45,709 bases of DNA from Aphodoplasma sp045541115 (GTDB lineage Bacteria > Bacillota > Clostridia > UBA1381 > UMGS1253): positions 1 through 45,709 of the forward strand of contig JAZQIM010000016.1 in assembly GCA_045541115.1 (NCBI GenBank). Direction: 5' to 3'. The position numbers were made by a program, and so were the translations under genes. Shown one piece after another: positions 1-8,456 of this stretch (positions are counted from its first letter, which is position 1; every line of letters begins with the position of its first letter). Under the pieces are notes generated by a model. It searched no databases, was not told where the DNA came from, and saw only the letters and a list, made by a program, of their open reading frames with translations.

Positions 1-112
1 CGTAATTTTTACACGGGAGAGGTAACCCCGAGGAGGAGCAAAACAGCTTAATCCTCATATATGAAAACGGTTAAACCGAATTCAACTAATTTTCACCGAT
101 ATGACGCGAGCA
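1..112 (-). other. Structured sequence following the tRNA-Leu half
   Basis: No gene is seen. The stretch contains nested inverted repeats: 55-60 with 99-104, 62-67 with 90-95, 68-71 with 75-78, and GAGGA at 33-37 with TCCTC at 52-56. It could be the start of a structured intron or of an integrated element's end. No group I or group II core motif could be identified in the visible part. Confidence 0.4.
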
Positions 113-147
113 GAACCATGCGCGTCTGCCAATTCCGCCACAGGTGC
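113..147 (-). pseudogene. 5' half of a tRNA-Leu gene, interrupted in the anticodon loop
   Basis: Read on the minus strand from 147, the first 28 bases are identical to the 5' end of the intact tRNA-Leu at 21181. They cover the acceptor strand and the whole D arm. The next bases (119-113) can be read as the 5' anticodon stem CATGG and the loop start TTC. After that no anticodon 3' stem, variable arm, T arm or acceptor 3' strand appears in the remaining 112 bases. It is either a truncated tRNA (recombination remnant) or the 5' exon of a tRNA interrupted by an intron or insertion that runs out of the window. Confidence 0.7.
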
Positions 148-281
148 AAATATTAACTTGCGCATTTAAAATAATAACATCATTTAGCATAAAAGTCAAT
201 AAAAATGAAAAATATATTGTGTATATAAGGAGTCAATGTGCATTTTCTATCAGTATATAATTGCAAAATTTGAGTGGGGTA

Positions 282-312
282 TTGTTGTTTTATTTTACAT
301 ATGATATCATAT
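282..312 (+). promoter_or_regulatory. cysK promoter with palindrome over the -10
   Basis: TTGTTG (282-287) and TATCAT (305-310) are 17 bp apart. A perfect 14-bp palindrome, ATATGATATCATAT at 299-312, covers the -10 box and is a candidate repressor site. The regulator is unknown. Confidence 0.45.
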
Positions 313-345
313 AAATAACAATAAATTAAAAAGAAGGAATAAGGC

Positions 346-1275
346 GTGAAAGTTTATAAGAAAATTACAGATTTAATCGGAAAAACTCCGCTTTTAGAGC
401 TTGAAAACTACCGGAAGGAAAAAGATCTTTCATCAAGGATACTTGCAAAGCTCGAATATTTTAATCCTGCAGGCAGCGTAAAAGACAGAGTAGCGAAAAA
501 AATGATAGATGAAGCCGAAAAAAAGGGGCTGTTATCTTCTGATACAGTAATAATTGAGCCAACGAGCGGAAATACGGGAATTGGTCTTGCATCTGTCGCA
601 TCATCAAGAGGATATAAGCTCATTTTGACGATGCCTGAGACGATGAGCATTGAGAGAAGAAGACTGCTCGAAGCATACGGAGCACAAATCGTTTTGACGG
701 ATGGCAAAGAGGGAATGAAAGGTGCTATCCAAAAGGCAAATGAGCTCGCTAAAAGTTTTGATTCAAGCTTTATTCCCGGTCAGTTTACAAACCCGGCAAA
801 TCCGGCTGTGCATATGGAAACTACAGGTCCTGAAATATGGGATGATACAGACGGAAAAGTTGATATATTTGTCGCCGGTGTTGGCACGGGCGGCACACTT
901 ACAGGTGTAGGACGATATCTTAAATCGAAAAATCCGAAAATAAAAATTGTGGCTGTAGAGCCTGCTTCATCGCCAATGCTTTCAAAAGGAGTCTCTGGCC
1001 AGCATCAGATACAGGGAATAGGTGCAAATTTTGTGCCGCAAATACTTGACACAAGCATATACGACGAAATAATATGTGTTGAAAATGACGATGCATTTAA
1101 AGAAGGGCGTACTATTGCAAGATGTGAGGGCATGCTTGTCGGAATTTCTTCCGGCGCGGCGCTATGCGGCGCGGTGCAGCTTGCAAAGAGAAAGGAAAAT
1201 GAAGGCAAAACGATAGTCGTGCTTTTGCCCGATACGGGAGAAAGATATTTGTCCACACAGATGTTTAATGATTAA
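346..1275 (+). CDS. cysK: Cysteine synthase (O-acetylserine sulfhydrylase)
   Basis: PLP-dependent enzyme that replaces the acetyl group of O-acetylserine with sulfide to give cysteine, in the cytoplasm. The 309-residue protein has the usual family length. Visible motifs are the PLP lysine in NPAGSVKDR (Lys46), the substrate loop TSGNTG (73-78), the phosphate-binding GVGTGGT (178-184) and the SSG motif near 268-270 that contacts the pyridine ring. Translation starts at GTG 346, 7-15 bases after an AAGGAATAAGG ribosome site. The gene stands alone between its own promoter and a strong terminator. CysK rather than cystathionine beta-synthase is favoured because there is no CBS domain. An O-phosphoserine-using variant cannot be excluded from sequence alone. 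Confidence 0.93.
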   Translation: MKVYKKITDLIGKTPLLELENYRKEKDLSSRILAKLEYFNPAGSVKDRVAKKMIDEAEKKGLLSSDTVIIEPTSGNTGIGLASVASSRGYKLILTMPETMSIERRRLLEAYGAQIVLTDGKEGMKGAIQKANELAKSFDSSFIPGQFTNPANPAVHMETTGPEIWDDTDGKVDIFVAGVGTGGTLTGVGRYLKSKNPKIKIVAVEPASSPMLSKGVSGQHQIQGIGANFVPQILDTSIYDEIICVENDDAFKEGRTIARCEGMLVGISSGAALCGAVQLAKRKENEGKTIVVLLPDTGERYLSTQMFND

Positions 1276-1282
1276 ATTTTAT

Positions 1283-1322
1283 AAAAGGCAAAGCGAAAAA
1301 CGTTTTGCCTTTTATTTTTTTT
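1283..1322 (+). terminator. Intrinsic terminator after cysK
   Basis: A 13-bp stem (AAAAGGCAAAGCG paired with CGTTTTGCCTTTT, one G-T pair) has a five-A loop and is followed by a long T-rich tract. Confidence 0.85.
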
Positions 1323-1341
1323 AATGTTTTGGATACATAAT

Positions 1342-1371
1342 TTGTCATTATGAGTCAAAACTATATATAAT
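1342..1371 (+). promoter_or_regulatory. Promoter of the iron alcohol dehydrogenase
   Basis: TTGTCA (1342-1347) and TATAAT (1366-1371) are separated by 18 bp, 44 bases upstream of the start codon. Confidence 0.5.
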
Positions 1372-1414
1372 CTTGTTTTAAAATTTTTATTTAACAGAAA
1401 GGAAGAAATATATT

Positions 1415-2581
1415 ATGCGATTTACACTGCCGAGAGATATTTATTATGGCGCAGGAGCGATTGATGAGCTTAAAAATTTAAAGGGGGCAAAAAAAGCTTA
1501 TATTGTTACCGGCGGCACTGCTATGAAGAGTGGTGGATTTTTACAAAAAGTAGAAGACGTGCTTAAAAGTGTTGATATCAAGATTAAGACTTTTGACAAA
1601 GTAGAGCCGGACCCATCGATAGAAACGGTATTAAAAGGCGCAAAGGATATGTTGGAGTTTGAGCCTGATGTTATTATTGCAATCGGAGGTGGCTCGCCGA
1701 TTGATGCCGCAAAGGCAATGTGGCTTTTCTATGAGCATCCTCAAAAGACATTCGAGGATGTGAAGGAGCCGTTTTCAATGCCGCGTCTTCGCACAAAGGC
1801 AATATTTGTTGCGATCCCTTCTACGAGCGGCACTGCAAGCGAAGTAACGGCATTTTCCGTAATAACTGATTATTCAACGAATATAAAGTATCCACTTGCC
1901 GATTATGAAATCACACCGGATATTGCGGTGCTCGATACAAATATTCCTCTTACAATGCCTAAAACGCTTACTGCCCACACGGGTATGGATGCGCTTACTC
2001 ATGCTATGGAAGCATATGTATCAACAGCGCGAAGCGGCTTTTCCGATCCGCTTGCGCTTGCGGCAATTTCTGATATATTTGACTCGATTATCGATTCATA
2101 TAACGGCGATAAAGATGCGAGAGCAAAAATGCATATTGCACAGTGCCTTGCCGGAATGGCTTTCTCGAATGCACTTCTTGGAATTTCGCATAGTCTTGCG
2201 CATAAGACGGGCGCAATGTTTTCGCTTCCGCACGGGTGCTGCAATGCAATTTTACTTCCGGCAGTTATTAAGTACAATTCAAAAGAATGTATGGGAAGAT
2301 ATGCTGATATTGCAAGAAAAATAGGGCTTAGTGGTGCGACGGATAAGCAGCTCGTTGATTCACTTGTATGTGCAGTAAAAAAGCTCAATAAGAAGCTCGG
2401 CATCGCTCAAAGCTACAAGGAAAACGGCGTATCTGAGGAACTGTTTAATGAGCAGGTGGACTCTATCGCCCAAAATGCGCTCAAAGACCCGTGCACACTC
2501 TCAAATCCCAGAAGTGTTGATTTTGAGAACATGAAAAAGATTTTGGTTTGTGCATTTTATGGGGAAGATGTAAACTTCTAA
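1415..2581 (+). CDS. Iron-containing alcohol dehydrogenase
   Basis: NAD(P)H-dependent group III alcohol dehydrogenase of 388 residues, the family's normal length, which interconverts aldehydes or ketones and alcohols in the cytoplasm. The N-terminal Rossmann-like half carries the nucleotide-binding GGGSP at 91-95. The C-terminal helical half carries the metal ligands expected for the family: Asp192, His196, His259 and His273 in the motifs MDALTHAMEAY, GISHSLAH and SLPHGCCN. An AGAAAGGAAG ribosome site precedes ATG 1415. It is a single-gene unit ending in a bidirectional terminator. A fermentative role (ethanol, butanol or diol formation) is likely, but the substrate cannot be told from sequence. 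Confidence 0.92.
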   Translation: MRFTLPRDIYYGAGAIDELKNLKGAKKAYIVTGGTAMKSGGFLQKVEDVLKSVDIKIKTFDKVEPDPSIETVLKGAKDMLEFEPDVIIAIGGGSPIDAAKAMWLFYEHPQKTFEDVKEPFSMPRLRTKAIFVAIPSTSGTASEVTAFSVITDYSTNIKYPLADYEITPDIAVLDTNIPLTMPKTLTAHTGMDALTHAMEAYVSTARSGFSDPLALAAISDIFDSIIDSYNGDKDARAKMHIAQCLAGMAFSNALLGISHSLAHKTGAMFSLPHGCCNAILLPAVIKYNSKECMGRYADIARKIGLSGATDKQLVDSLVCAVKKLNKKLGIAQSYKENGVSEELFNEQVDSIAQNALKDPCTLSNPRSVDFENMKKILVCAFYGEDVNF

Positions 2582-2588
2582 AAGACGC

Positions 2589-2621
2589 AAAAAAAACGGT
2601 GTACACTGTACACCGTTTTTT
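2589..2621. terminator. Bidirectional terminator between convergent genes
   Basis: AAAAACGGTGTAC and its complement flank a three-base loop, with A and T runs on either side. It serves the alcohol dehydrogenase on the plus strand and the antiporter gene on the minus strand. Confidence 0.85.
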
Positions 2622-2635
2622 AGATGTTTATAAAA

Positions 2636-4129
2636 TTACGCCTGCTTCTTTTTTGATGCAAAATAAATTGCAAACAATACAGCGAAAAGCACAACAGCTC
2701 CGCAAAGAAGACCGAGCCATCCGTTTGTAAGACCCGAAACAACATATCCTACAAAGCAGCAACCGGCAACAAGCAGCGCATATGGCATCTGCGTTGAAAC
2801 GTGAGATATGTGATTGCACTGTGCACCTGTTGACGAAAGGATTGTCGTATCAGAAATTGGCGAAACGTGGTCACCGCATACTGCACCTGCAAGAATTGCA
2901 GATACTGTAACTACCATAAGATGACTTGATGAATCGGCAAATATTGCTACCACAATCGGAATAAGTATCGCAAATGTTCCCCACGATGTTCCTGTTGCAA
3001 AAGCAAGACCTAATGCTACGAGGAAGAATATTGCAGGAAGCAGTGTAAGTGACATGTTGCTTGATGCAACGAAGTTGCTTACAAAGCCGCCGAGGTTAAG
3101 ATAATCTTCGCTGCATATTCCGCTTAGTGTCCATGCAAATGTAAGGATAAGAATAGCAGGAACCATCGCCTTAAATCCTTCAGCAAGGCTATCAGCAAAC
3201 TGTGTAAATGTAATTACCTTGCGGGGAATGTAGAGAAGGAATGTAAGGATGATTGCGAAGAACGAACCGAGTGCAAGTGAAAGTGACGAGTTGCAATTAG
3301 CAAAAGCGTCTACAATGTTTGCACCTTCAAAAATGCCGCCTGTGTAAAGCATTGCCGCAATACATAAAACGATTAAGAAGCATATGGGCAATACAAGGTC
3401 AAGTATTTTACCGTTCTCGTTTACAACTACCATATCATCCTTGCTTTGTGCTGCGTCAATTCCGTTTTTCTCTTCTAATGCAAGACTCTTTTTCATGGAT
3501 CCAAAGTCGAAGTTTGTTATAATCATGAAAACGATCATTGCAAGAGTTAAAAGAGCATATAGGTTAAACGGAATAGTCTGAAGGAATAAAGAAAATCCGT
3601 CTATGACACTTCCTTCGGGCAGTGACGAGCCTACTGCTGCTGCCCAGCTCGAAATCGGGGCAATAATACATACAGGTGCAGCAGTTGCATCAATTATGTA
3701 TGCAAGCTTTGCTCTTGAGATTTTGTGCGCATCTGTTACGGGACGCATAACTGTGCCGACTGTAAGACAGTTAAAATAGTCGTCGACAAATATTAGCGCG
3801 CCAAGAGCCGATGTAGCTGCAAGAGCGCCTCTCTTTGATTTGATTGAGCGTGTAGCCCATTTTCCGTATGCACGTGTTGCGCCTGATTTATTCATGAGTG
3901 CAACGAGCATACCGAGAAGTACTAAAAATATGATTATGTTCATATTTCCGCCAACCTTATCGCTTACGATGCTAAAGGTTGTTTCAACTGCGCCTATTAC
4001 GTTAAAGTTCGTGTACATAAGCGCACCTGCAACGATGCCTGCCATTAGCGAAAAATATACTTCTTTTGTTAAAAGAGCAAGTACAATCGCTATAATTGGC
4101 GGGGCAATGGTCCAAAATGTTTGTTCCAT
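2636..4129 (-). CDS. NhaC-family sodium/proton antiporter
   Basis: Polytopic membrane protein of 497 residues with about 11-12 hydrophobic segments, matching the Na+/H+ antiporter NhaC family of the ion transporter superfamily. Recognisable family stretches are the FVDDYFNCLTVGTVMRPV region near residues 115-132 with its acidic pair inside a membrane segment, and GDHVSPISDTTILSS in the C-terminal half. The members exchange sodium, or organic acids and amino acids, for protons, and paralogues with different substrates are common in Clostridia, so the substrate stays open. AAGGAGG lies 7 bases before the start codon. The gene is monocistronic, convergent with the alcohol dehydrogenase and divergent from tadA. 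Confidence 0.88.
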   Translation of the reverse strand: MEQTFWTIAPPIIAIVLALLTKEVYFSLMAGIVAGALMYTNFNVIGAVETTFSIVSDKVGGNMNIIIFLVLLGMLVALMNKSGATRAYGKWATRSIKSKRGALAATSALGALIFVDDYFNCLTVGTVMRPVTDAHKISRAKLAYIIDATAAPVCIIAPISSWAAAVGSSLPEGSVIDGFSLFLQTIPFNLYALLTLAMIVFMIITNFDFGSMKKSLALEEKNGIDAAQSKDDMVVVNENGKILDLVLPICFLIVLCIAAMLYTGGIFEGANIVDAFANCNSSLSLALGSFFAIILTFLLYIPRKVITFTQFADSLAEGFKAMVPAILILTFAWTLSGICSEDYLNLGGFVSNFVASSNMSLTLLPAIFFLVALGLAFATGTSWGTFAILIPIVVAIFADSSSHLMVVTVSAILAGAVCGDHVSPISDTTILSSTGAQCNHISHVSTQMPYALLVAGCCFVGYVVSGLTNGWLGLLCGAVVLFAVLFAIYFASKKKQA

Positions 4130-4314
4130 TATTTTTCCTCCTTAAAATAATATAAAAATATAACTATTTTTAATGACTGAATATAAAGAAAATTTAGTAA
4201 AAATATATATTCATTTCTATCAATATAACACATTCCTTGACAAATGTCGAGCTTTTTTTTAAAATAAGTTAGGTATAAAAAATATTGTAATTATAATAAA
4301 AGGAGGATTAGGGC

Positions 4315-4812
4315 ATGGCTTTTGATATAAAATTTATGAAAGAAGCAATCAAGCAGGCAAAAAAAGCAGAGCTTAAAGGGGAATGTCCGATAGGCGCTGT
4401 TATCGTGCGAGACGGAAAAGTTATAAGTCGCGCACATAATTTGCGTGAAACAAAGGCTTGCACAACATACCATGCTGAAATCCTTGCGATAGACAAAGCA
4501 AACAAAAAGCTCGGCTCATGGCGGCTTGAAAATTGCGATTTATACGTTACGCTCGAGCCGTGCGTAATGTGCAGCGGAGCAATTATACAGAGCAGAATAA
4601 AAAATGTATATTTTGGAGCTTTTGATAAAAAAGCCGGCGGCGCAGGTTCTGTCGTTGACTTGTTTGTGCCGAATATGTTTAACCACAATGTAGACGTAAC
4701 GGGCGGGATAATGAAAGAGCAGTGTTCGCAGATGCTTTCTGATTTCTTTTCTCGTCTGCGAAGGGATAAAAAAGCATTGTCGACAAACGATGCTGACGGC
4801 AAGAAATTTTAA
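4315..4812 (+). CDS. tadA: tRNA adenosine-34 deaminase
   Basis: Zinc deaminase that converts the wobble adenosine of tRNA-Arg(ACG) to inosine. The 165-residue protein has the catalytic HAE motif at 53-55 (His53 zinc ligand, Glu55 proton shuttle) and the zinc cysteines in PCVMC at 82-86 (Cys83, Cys86), the standard layout of TadA. GGAGGA precedes ATG 4315 by about 9 bases. The gene is followed 15 bases later by bioY in the same direction, so the two are probably co-transcribed. A role as a guanine or cytosine deaminase is less likely given the TadA-like C-terminal helix. Confidence 0.92.
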   Translation: MAFDIKFMKEAIKQAKKAELKGECPIGAVIVRDGKVISRAHNLRETKACTTYHAEILAIDKANKKLGSWRLENCDLYVTLEPCVMCSGAIIQSRIKNVYFGAFDKKAGGAGSVVDLFVPNMFNHNVDVTGGIMKEQCSQMLSDFFSRLRRDKKALSTNDADGKKF

Positions 4813-4827
4813 TCGGGAGAAGCTATA

Positions 4828-5367
4828 ATGAAATTAGAAACTAAAAACATGCTTTTGTCGTCGCTTTTTTGCGCGATTACAGTTATTTGCGCCCAGATTA
4901 CAATACCTGCCGGCACAGGAGCCGTTTGCCACAGTCTGGCAGTAGTTGGAGTTTTCTTGTGCGGTGCATTGCTTGATACAAAATATGCGACGCTTTCAAT
5001 GATTGTTTATATATTGCTCGGCGTATGCTCTTTGCCTGTGTTTGCAAGATTCACAGGAGGCATAGGCGTTTTGGTGGGTCCGACGGGCGGATACATATGT
5101 GCATATCCGTTTATGGCATTTATAATAGCGCTTATTTGCAAAGACAGAAAAAGAAAGTCTTTTATAATACTTTTTTTAAGCATGCTTACATCACTTGTTG
5201 TATGCTATTTTTTCGGTAGCATATGGCTTTCTTTTTACAGCAAGATAAGCTATATGGCGGCGGCTGTGAGCGGGGTATTGCCATTTGTTATTTTTGATGT
5301 TATAAAAGCGCTTTTAAGTGCATATGTATGCGGTTTTATTTTAAGACGCATGAAAAACAGAGCATAA
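4828..5367 (+). CDS. bioY: Biotin ECF transporter S component BioY
   Basis: Small membrane protein of 179 residues with about six transmembrane helices and the BioY family pattern: an N-terminal ITIPAGTGAVCHSLAVVG-type segment, and TGGIGVLVGPTGGY-like glycine-rich sequence near residues 75-90. BioY binds biotin and is energised by an EcfA/EcfA'/EcfT module. No such module adjoins it here, so it probably shares one encoded elsewhere. GGGAGAAG is its ribosome site and it sits 15 bases after tadA. No BirA operator-like sequence was noticed upstream. Confidence 0.9.
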   Translation: MKLETKNMLLSSLFCAITVICAQITIPAGTGAVCHSLAVVGVFLCGALLDTKYATLSMIVYILLGVCSLPVFARFTGGIGVLVGPTGGYICAYPFMAFIIALICKDRKRKSFIILFLSMLTSLVVCYFFGSIWLSFYSKISYMAAAVSGVLPFVIFDVIKALLSAYVCGFILRRMKNRA

Positions 5368-5380
5368 TGCATACAAACAC

Positions 5381-5410
5381 TTTACTACATATATGAAAAT
5401 GTGATATAAT
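5381..5410 (+). promoter_or_regulatory. Promoter of the MATE gene
   Basis: TTTACT (5381-5386) and a perfect TATAAT (5405-5410) have an 18-bp spacer and lie directly upstream of the MATE gene. Confidence 0.5.
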
Positions 5411-5453
5411 CATAGAATTAACGATTAAAGAAAAATGACAGAGGAGAAAGTTT

Positions 5454-6827
5454 ATGGAACAGATTAAGGAAAATAAGATGGCGAGTGCGCCAATGTTAAA
5501 GCTTATAATATCGATGTCACTTCCAAGCATGTTTTCAATGCTTATACAGGCGCTCTACAATGTTGTCGACAGTATATATGTTGCGCGCTTTAGCCAAGAG
5601 GCGCTCACAGCGGTATCGCTTGCGTTCCCGCTGCAGATGCTTATAATATCCGTTGCGGTAGGTACAGGCGTAGGTATCAATTCACTTGTATCAAGAAGGC
5701 TTGGCGAAAAGCGTTTTGATGAAGCGGACAGTGCGGCGACACATGGTGTGATTTTAGCATTTTTAAGCTGGATTGCATTTGTTGTTTTAGGAATCATTTG
5801 TATAGAACCGTATTTTTCAATGATGGATGCAAGTGAAAATGTCAAGCAGCTTAGCTGTACATATACAAATATAGTAGTATTTGCATCTTTGGGATGCTTT
5901 GTGCAGTGCATACTCGAAAAAACGCTGCAGGCTACGGGCGATATGATAAATCCGATGATTTTCCAGCTTGTAGGGGCTGTGTCAAATATCATTTTAGACC
6001 CGATTTTTATTTTTGGATACTTCGGTGTTCCGAGCCTTGGTATTGCAGGTGCGGCAATAGCTACCGTGTCAGCACAGTTTATTGCGATGATTCTTTCGAT
6101 TATAGTTGTGTTTAAAAAGTCACATGATGTACATATAAGATTTCAAGGCTTTAAATGGAGTAATAAGACGGTAAAGGATATATACGTTGTAGGTATACCA
6201 TCGATTGTGATGCAGGCTATAGCATCTGTACTTACAACAGCATTAAACAAAATACTTATTGGCTTCTCGGAAGTTGCTGTGTCTGTCCTTGGAATATACT
6301 TTAAGCTGCAATCGTTTGTATTTATGCCGGTATTTGGTATGACGCAGGGTGCCATGCCGATTTTAGGATATTCGTATGGCGCACGAAATAAAAAGAGACT
6401 TTTGTCAGCACTGAAATACGGTCTTATGATTGGTATCACGATAATGCTTATAGGTACGCTTATATTCTGGCTTGTGCCACAGCAGTTGCTTATGATTTTT
6501 GACGCGACACCGGAAATGCTTGCAATCGGTGTTCCTGCCCTTCAAACGATAAGTCTGTGCTTTGTGGCGGCGGCTGTCGGCATAATGTTTTCGACGCTGT
6601 TTCAGGCTGTCGGACTCGGCATAAACAGCCTTGTTGTATCGCTTCTGCGCCAGATAATCATTCTTCTTCCTGCGGCGTATTTCTTAAGCAAAATCGGACT
6701 TTCGGCAGTATGGTATGCATATCCGATAGCGGAGATAGGCTCACTTATAGCAAGCATAGTGTTATATCGCAGAGTATACAATGCCCGCATTATGACGCTT
6801 GTAAGTGACGATGTGACAAAAAATTAA
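5454..6827 (+). CDS. MATE family multidrug/toxin efflux transporter
   Basis: Membrane transporter of 457 residues in the MATE family, which exports cationic compounds using a proton or sodium gradient. It has the two-fold repeat of about six helices each. The first opens with the family's LPSMFSMLIQALYNVVDSIYV stretch (about residues 23-43), where the YN-VD motif is typical, and the second with GIPSIVMQAIASVLT near 245-260. A GAGGAGAAAG ribosome site precedes ATG 5454. It is a single gene with its own promoter. The substrate cannot be predicted. Confidence 0.92.
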   Translation: MEQIKENKMASAPMLKLIISMSLPSMFSMLIQALYNVVDSIYVARFSQEALTAVSLAFPLQMLIISVAVGTGVGINSLVSRRLGEKRFDEADSAATHGVILAFLSWIAFVVLGIICIEPYFSMMDASENVKQLSCTYTNIVVFASLGCFVQCILEKTLQATGDMINPMIFQLVGAVSNIILDPIFIFGYFGVPSLGIAGAAIATVSAQFIAMILSIIVVFKKSHDVHIRFQGFKWSNKTVKDIYVVGIPSIVMQAIASVLTTALNKILIGFSEVAVSVLGIYFKLQSFVFMPVFGMTQGAMPILGYSYGARNKKRLLSALKYGLMIGITIMLIGTLIFWLVPQQLLMIFDATPEMLAIGVPALQTISLCFVAAAVGIMFSTLFQAVGLGINSLVVSLLRQIIILLPAAYFLSKIGLSAVWYAYPIAEIGSLIASIVLYRRVYNARIMTLVSDDVTKN

Positions 6828-6985
6828 CAACTTTATTGTCATTTTATGCGTTTTGTATTGACTTTTCTTGTATTTTTGATAAACTATAATTTAGTGAAAA
6901 ATGATTGCATTTTATAGATGCATATGTTTATATCGGCGCGCAGAGCCGAAGATATTTGACCGATAGAATACGGAGGTTGATTTGA

Positions 6986-8377
6986 TTGAAGAACACAGAG
7001 AAAACTATGGAGAAAATCGTTGCGCTTTGTAAGGGCAGAGGCTTTGTATATCCGGGTTCGGAGATATATGGCGGCCTTGCAAACTCATGGGATTATGGCC
7101 CGTTGGGAGTTGAGTTTAAAAACAATGTAAAGCGCGCATGGTGGAAAAAGTTTATACAGGAGTCACCATATAACGTAGGACTTGATGCTGCGATTATAAT
7201 GAATCCGCGCGCATGGGTAGCGTCGGGACATGTTGGCGGATTTTCCGATCCGCTTATGGATTGTAAGGAGTGTAAGGCGCGTTTTCGCGCTGACCAGCTT
7301 ATAGAAGACTTTGTTAAATCAAAGGGTGAACAGGTAAGTGTTGATGGTTGGAGCAACGAAAAAATGCTCGAGTTTATAAAGGAAAATGGCGTAGTATGTC
7401 CTGAATGCGGAAAGGCAAACTTTACAGATATCCGTAAGTTCAATCTTATGTTTAAGACATTCCAGGGTGTTACGGAGGATGCTCAGTCAGAGCTTTATCT
7501 TCGTCCGGAAACTGCACAGGGTATTTTTGTTAACTTTAAAAATGTACAGCGTACATCACGTAAAAAGATTCCGTTCGGCATAGGTCAGGTCGGAAAATCA
7601 TTTAGAAATGAAATAACGCCTGGTAACTTTGTGTTCAGAACACGCGAATTTGAGCAGATGGAGCTTGAGTTCTTCTGCAAACCGGGTACAGACCTTGAGT
7701 GGTTTGCATACTGGAAAAAATATTGTATGGACTTTCTTCTTTCACTTGGCCTTCGCGAAGAGAATGTGCGTTTTCGTGACCATGCAAAAGAGGAGCTTTC
7801 GCATTATTCAAATGCTACAACAGATATCGAGTTCGTTTTCCCGTTTGGCTGGGGCGAGCTTTGGGGTATAGCTGACAGAACAGACTTTGACTTAAAGCAG
7901 CATGCGGAGCATTCAGGAGAGTCAATGGAATATCTTGACCCGACAACGAACGAAAAGTATGTTCCGTACTGTGTCGAGCCGTCGCTCGGCGCAGACAGAG
8001 TTGCGCTTGCATTTTTAGTAGACGCCTATGATGAAGAAAAGCTTGAAGGCGATGATGTAAGAGTGGTGTTACACTTGCATCCAGCGCTTGCACCTATAAA
8101 GGCTGCAATTTTGCCTTTGTCAAAGAAGCTCTCCGATGCAGCAAGCCCGCTATTCGAGAAGCTTTCTAAAAAATACCGCGTTGAATTTGATGAAACAGGT
8201 TCAATTGGTAAGCGCTACCGCAGACAAGACGAAATCGGAACGCCGTTTTGTATCACATATGACTTTGAAAGTGAAACTGACGGTTGTGTGACGGTGCGTG
8301 AACGCGACAGCATGGAGCAAATCCGTATGCCGATAGATGAGCTTGATAAGTTCCTTGAAGAAAAGCTTGATTTCTAA
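6986..8377 (+). CDS. glyS: Glycyl-tRNA synthetase, single-subunit type
   Basis: Class II synthetase that charges tRNA-Gly, 463 residues, of the homodimeric (GRS1/GlyQS) type. Visible are the N-terminal FVYPGSEIYGG segment, four cysteines in CKECKARF and CPECGKANF that form a likely zinc site, class II motif 2 around FRNEITPGNFVFRTREFEQ, motif 3 GADRVALAFL near 330, and a C-terminal anticodon-binding domain ending in GTPFCITYDFE. The start chosen is TTG 6986, 9 bases after GGAGG. ATG 7007 is a less likely alternative because it lacks a ribosome site. A TTGACT box at 6858 and a TATAAT at 6885 upstream are too far apart (21 bp) for a confident promoter. Confidence 0.95.
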   Translation: MKNTEKTMEKIVALCKGRGFVYPGSEIYGGLANSWDYGPLGVEFKNNVKRAWWKKFIQESPYNVGLDAAIIMNPRAWVASGHVGGFSDPLMDCKECKARFRADQLIEDFVKSKGEQVSVDGWSNEKMLEFIKENGVVCPECGKANFTDIRKFNLMFKTFQGVTEDAQSELYLRPETAQGIFVNFKNVQRTSRKKIPFGIGQVGKSFRNEITPGNFVFRTREFEQMELEFFCKPGTDLEWFAYWKKYCMDFLLSLGLREENVRFRDHAKEELSHYSNATTDIEFVFPFGWGELWGIADRTDFDLKQHAEHSGESMEYLDPTTNEKYVPYCVEPSLGADRVALAFLVDAYDEEKLEGDDVRVVLHLHPALAPIKAAILPLSKKLSDAASPLFEKLSKKYRVEFDETGSIGKRYRRQDEIGTPFCITYDFESETDGCVTVRERDSMEQIRMPIDELDKFLEEKLDF

Positions 8378-8400
8378 TTTGCGGATATAATATAAAAAAT

Positions 8401-8440
8401 AAGGACAGTTCTCACATTTAGCTGAGCACTGTCCTTTTTA
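8401..8440. terminator. Terminator between glyS and aroA
   Basis: AAGGACAGT and ACTGTCCTT form the base of a hairpin that continues through CTCA/TGAG and is followed by a T run. It can serve both convergent genes. Confidence 0.8.
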
Positions 8441-8456
8441 TATGTATTTTTTTTAA

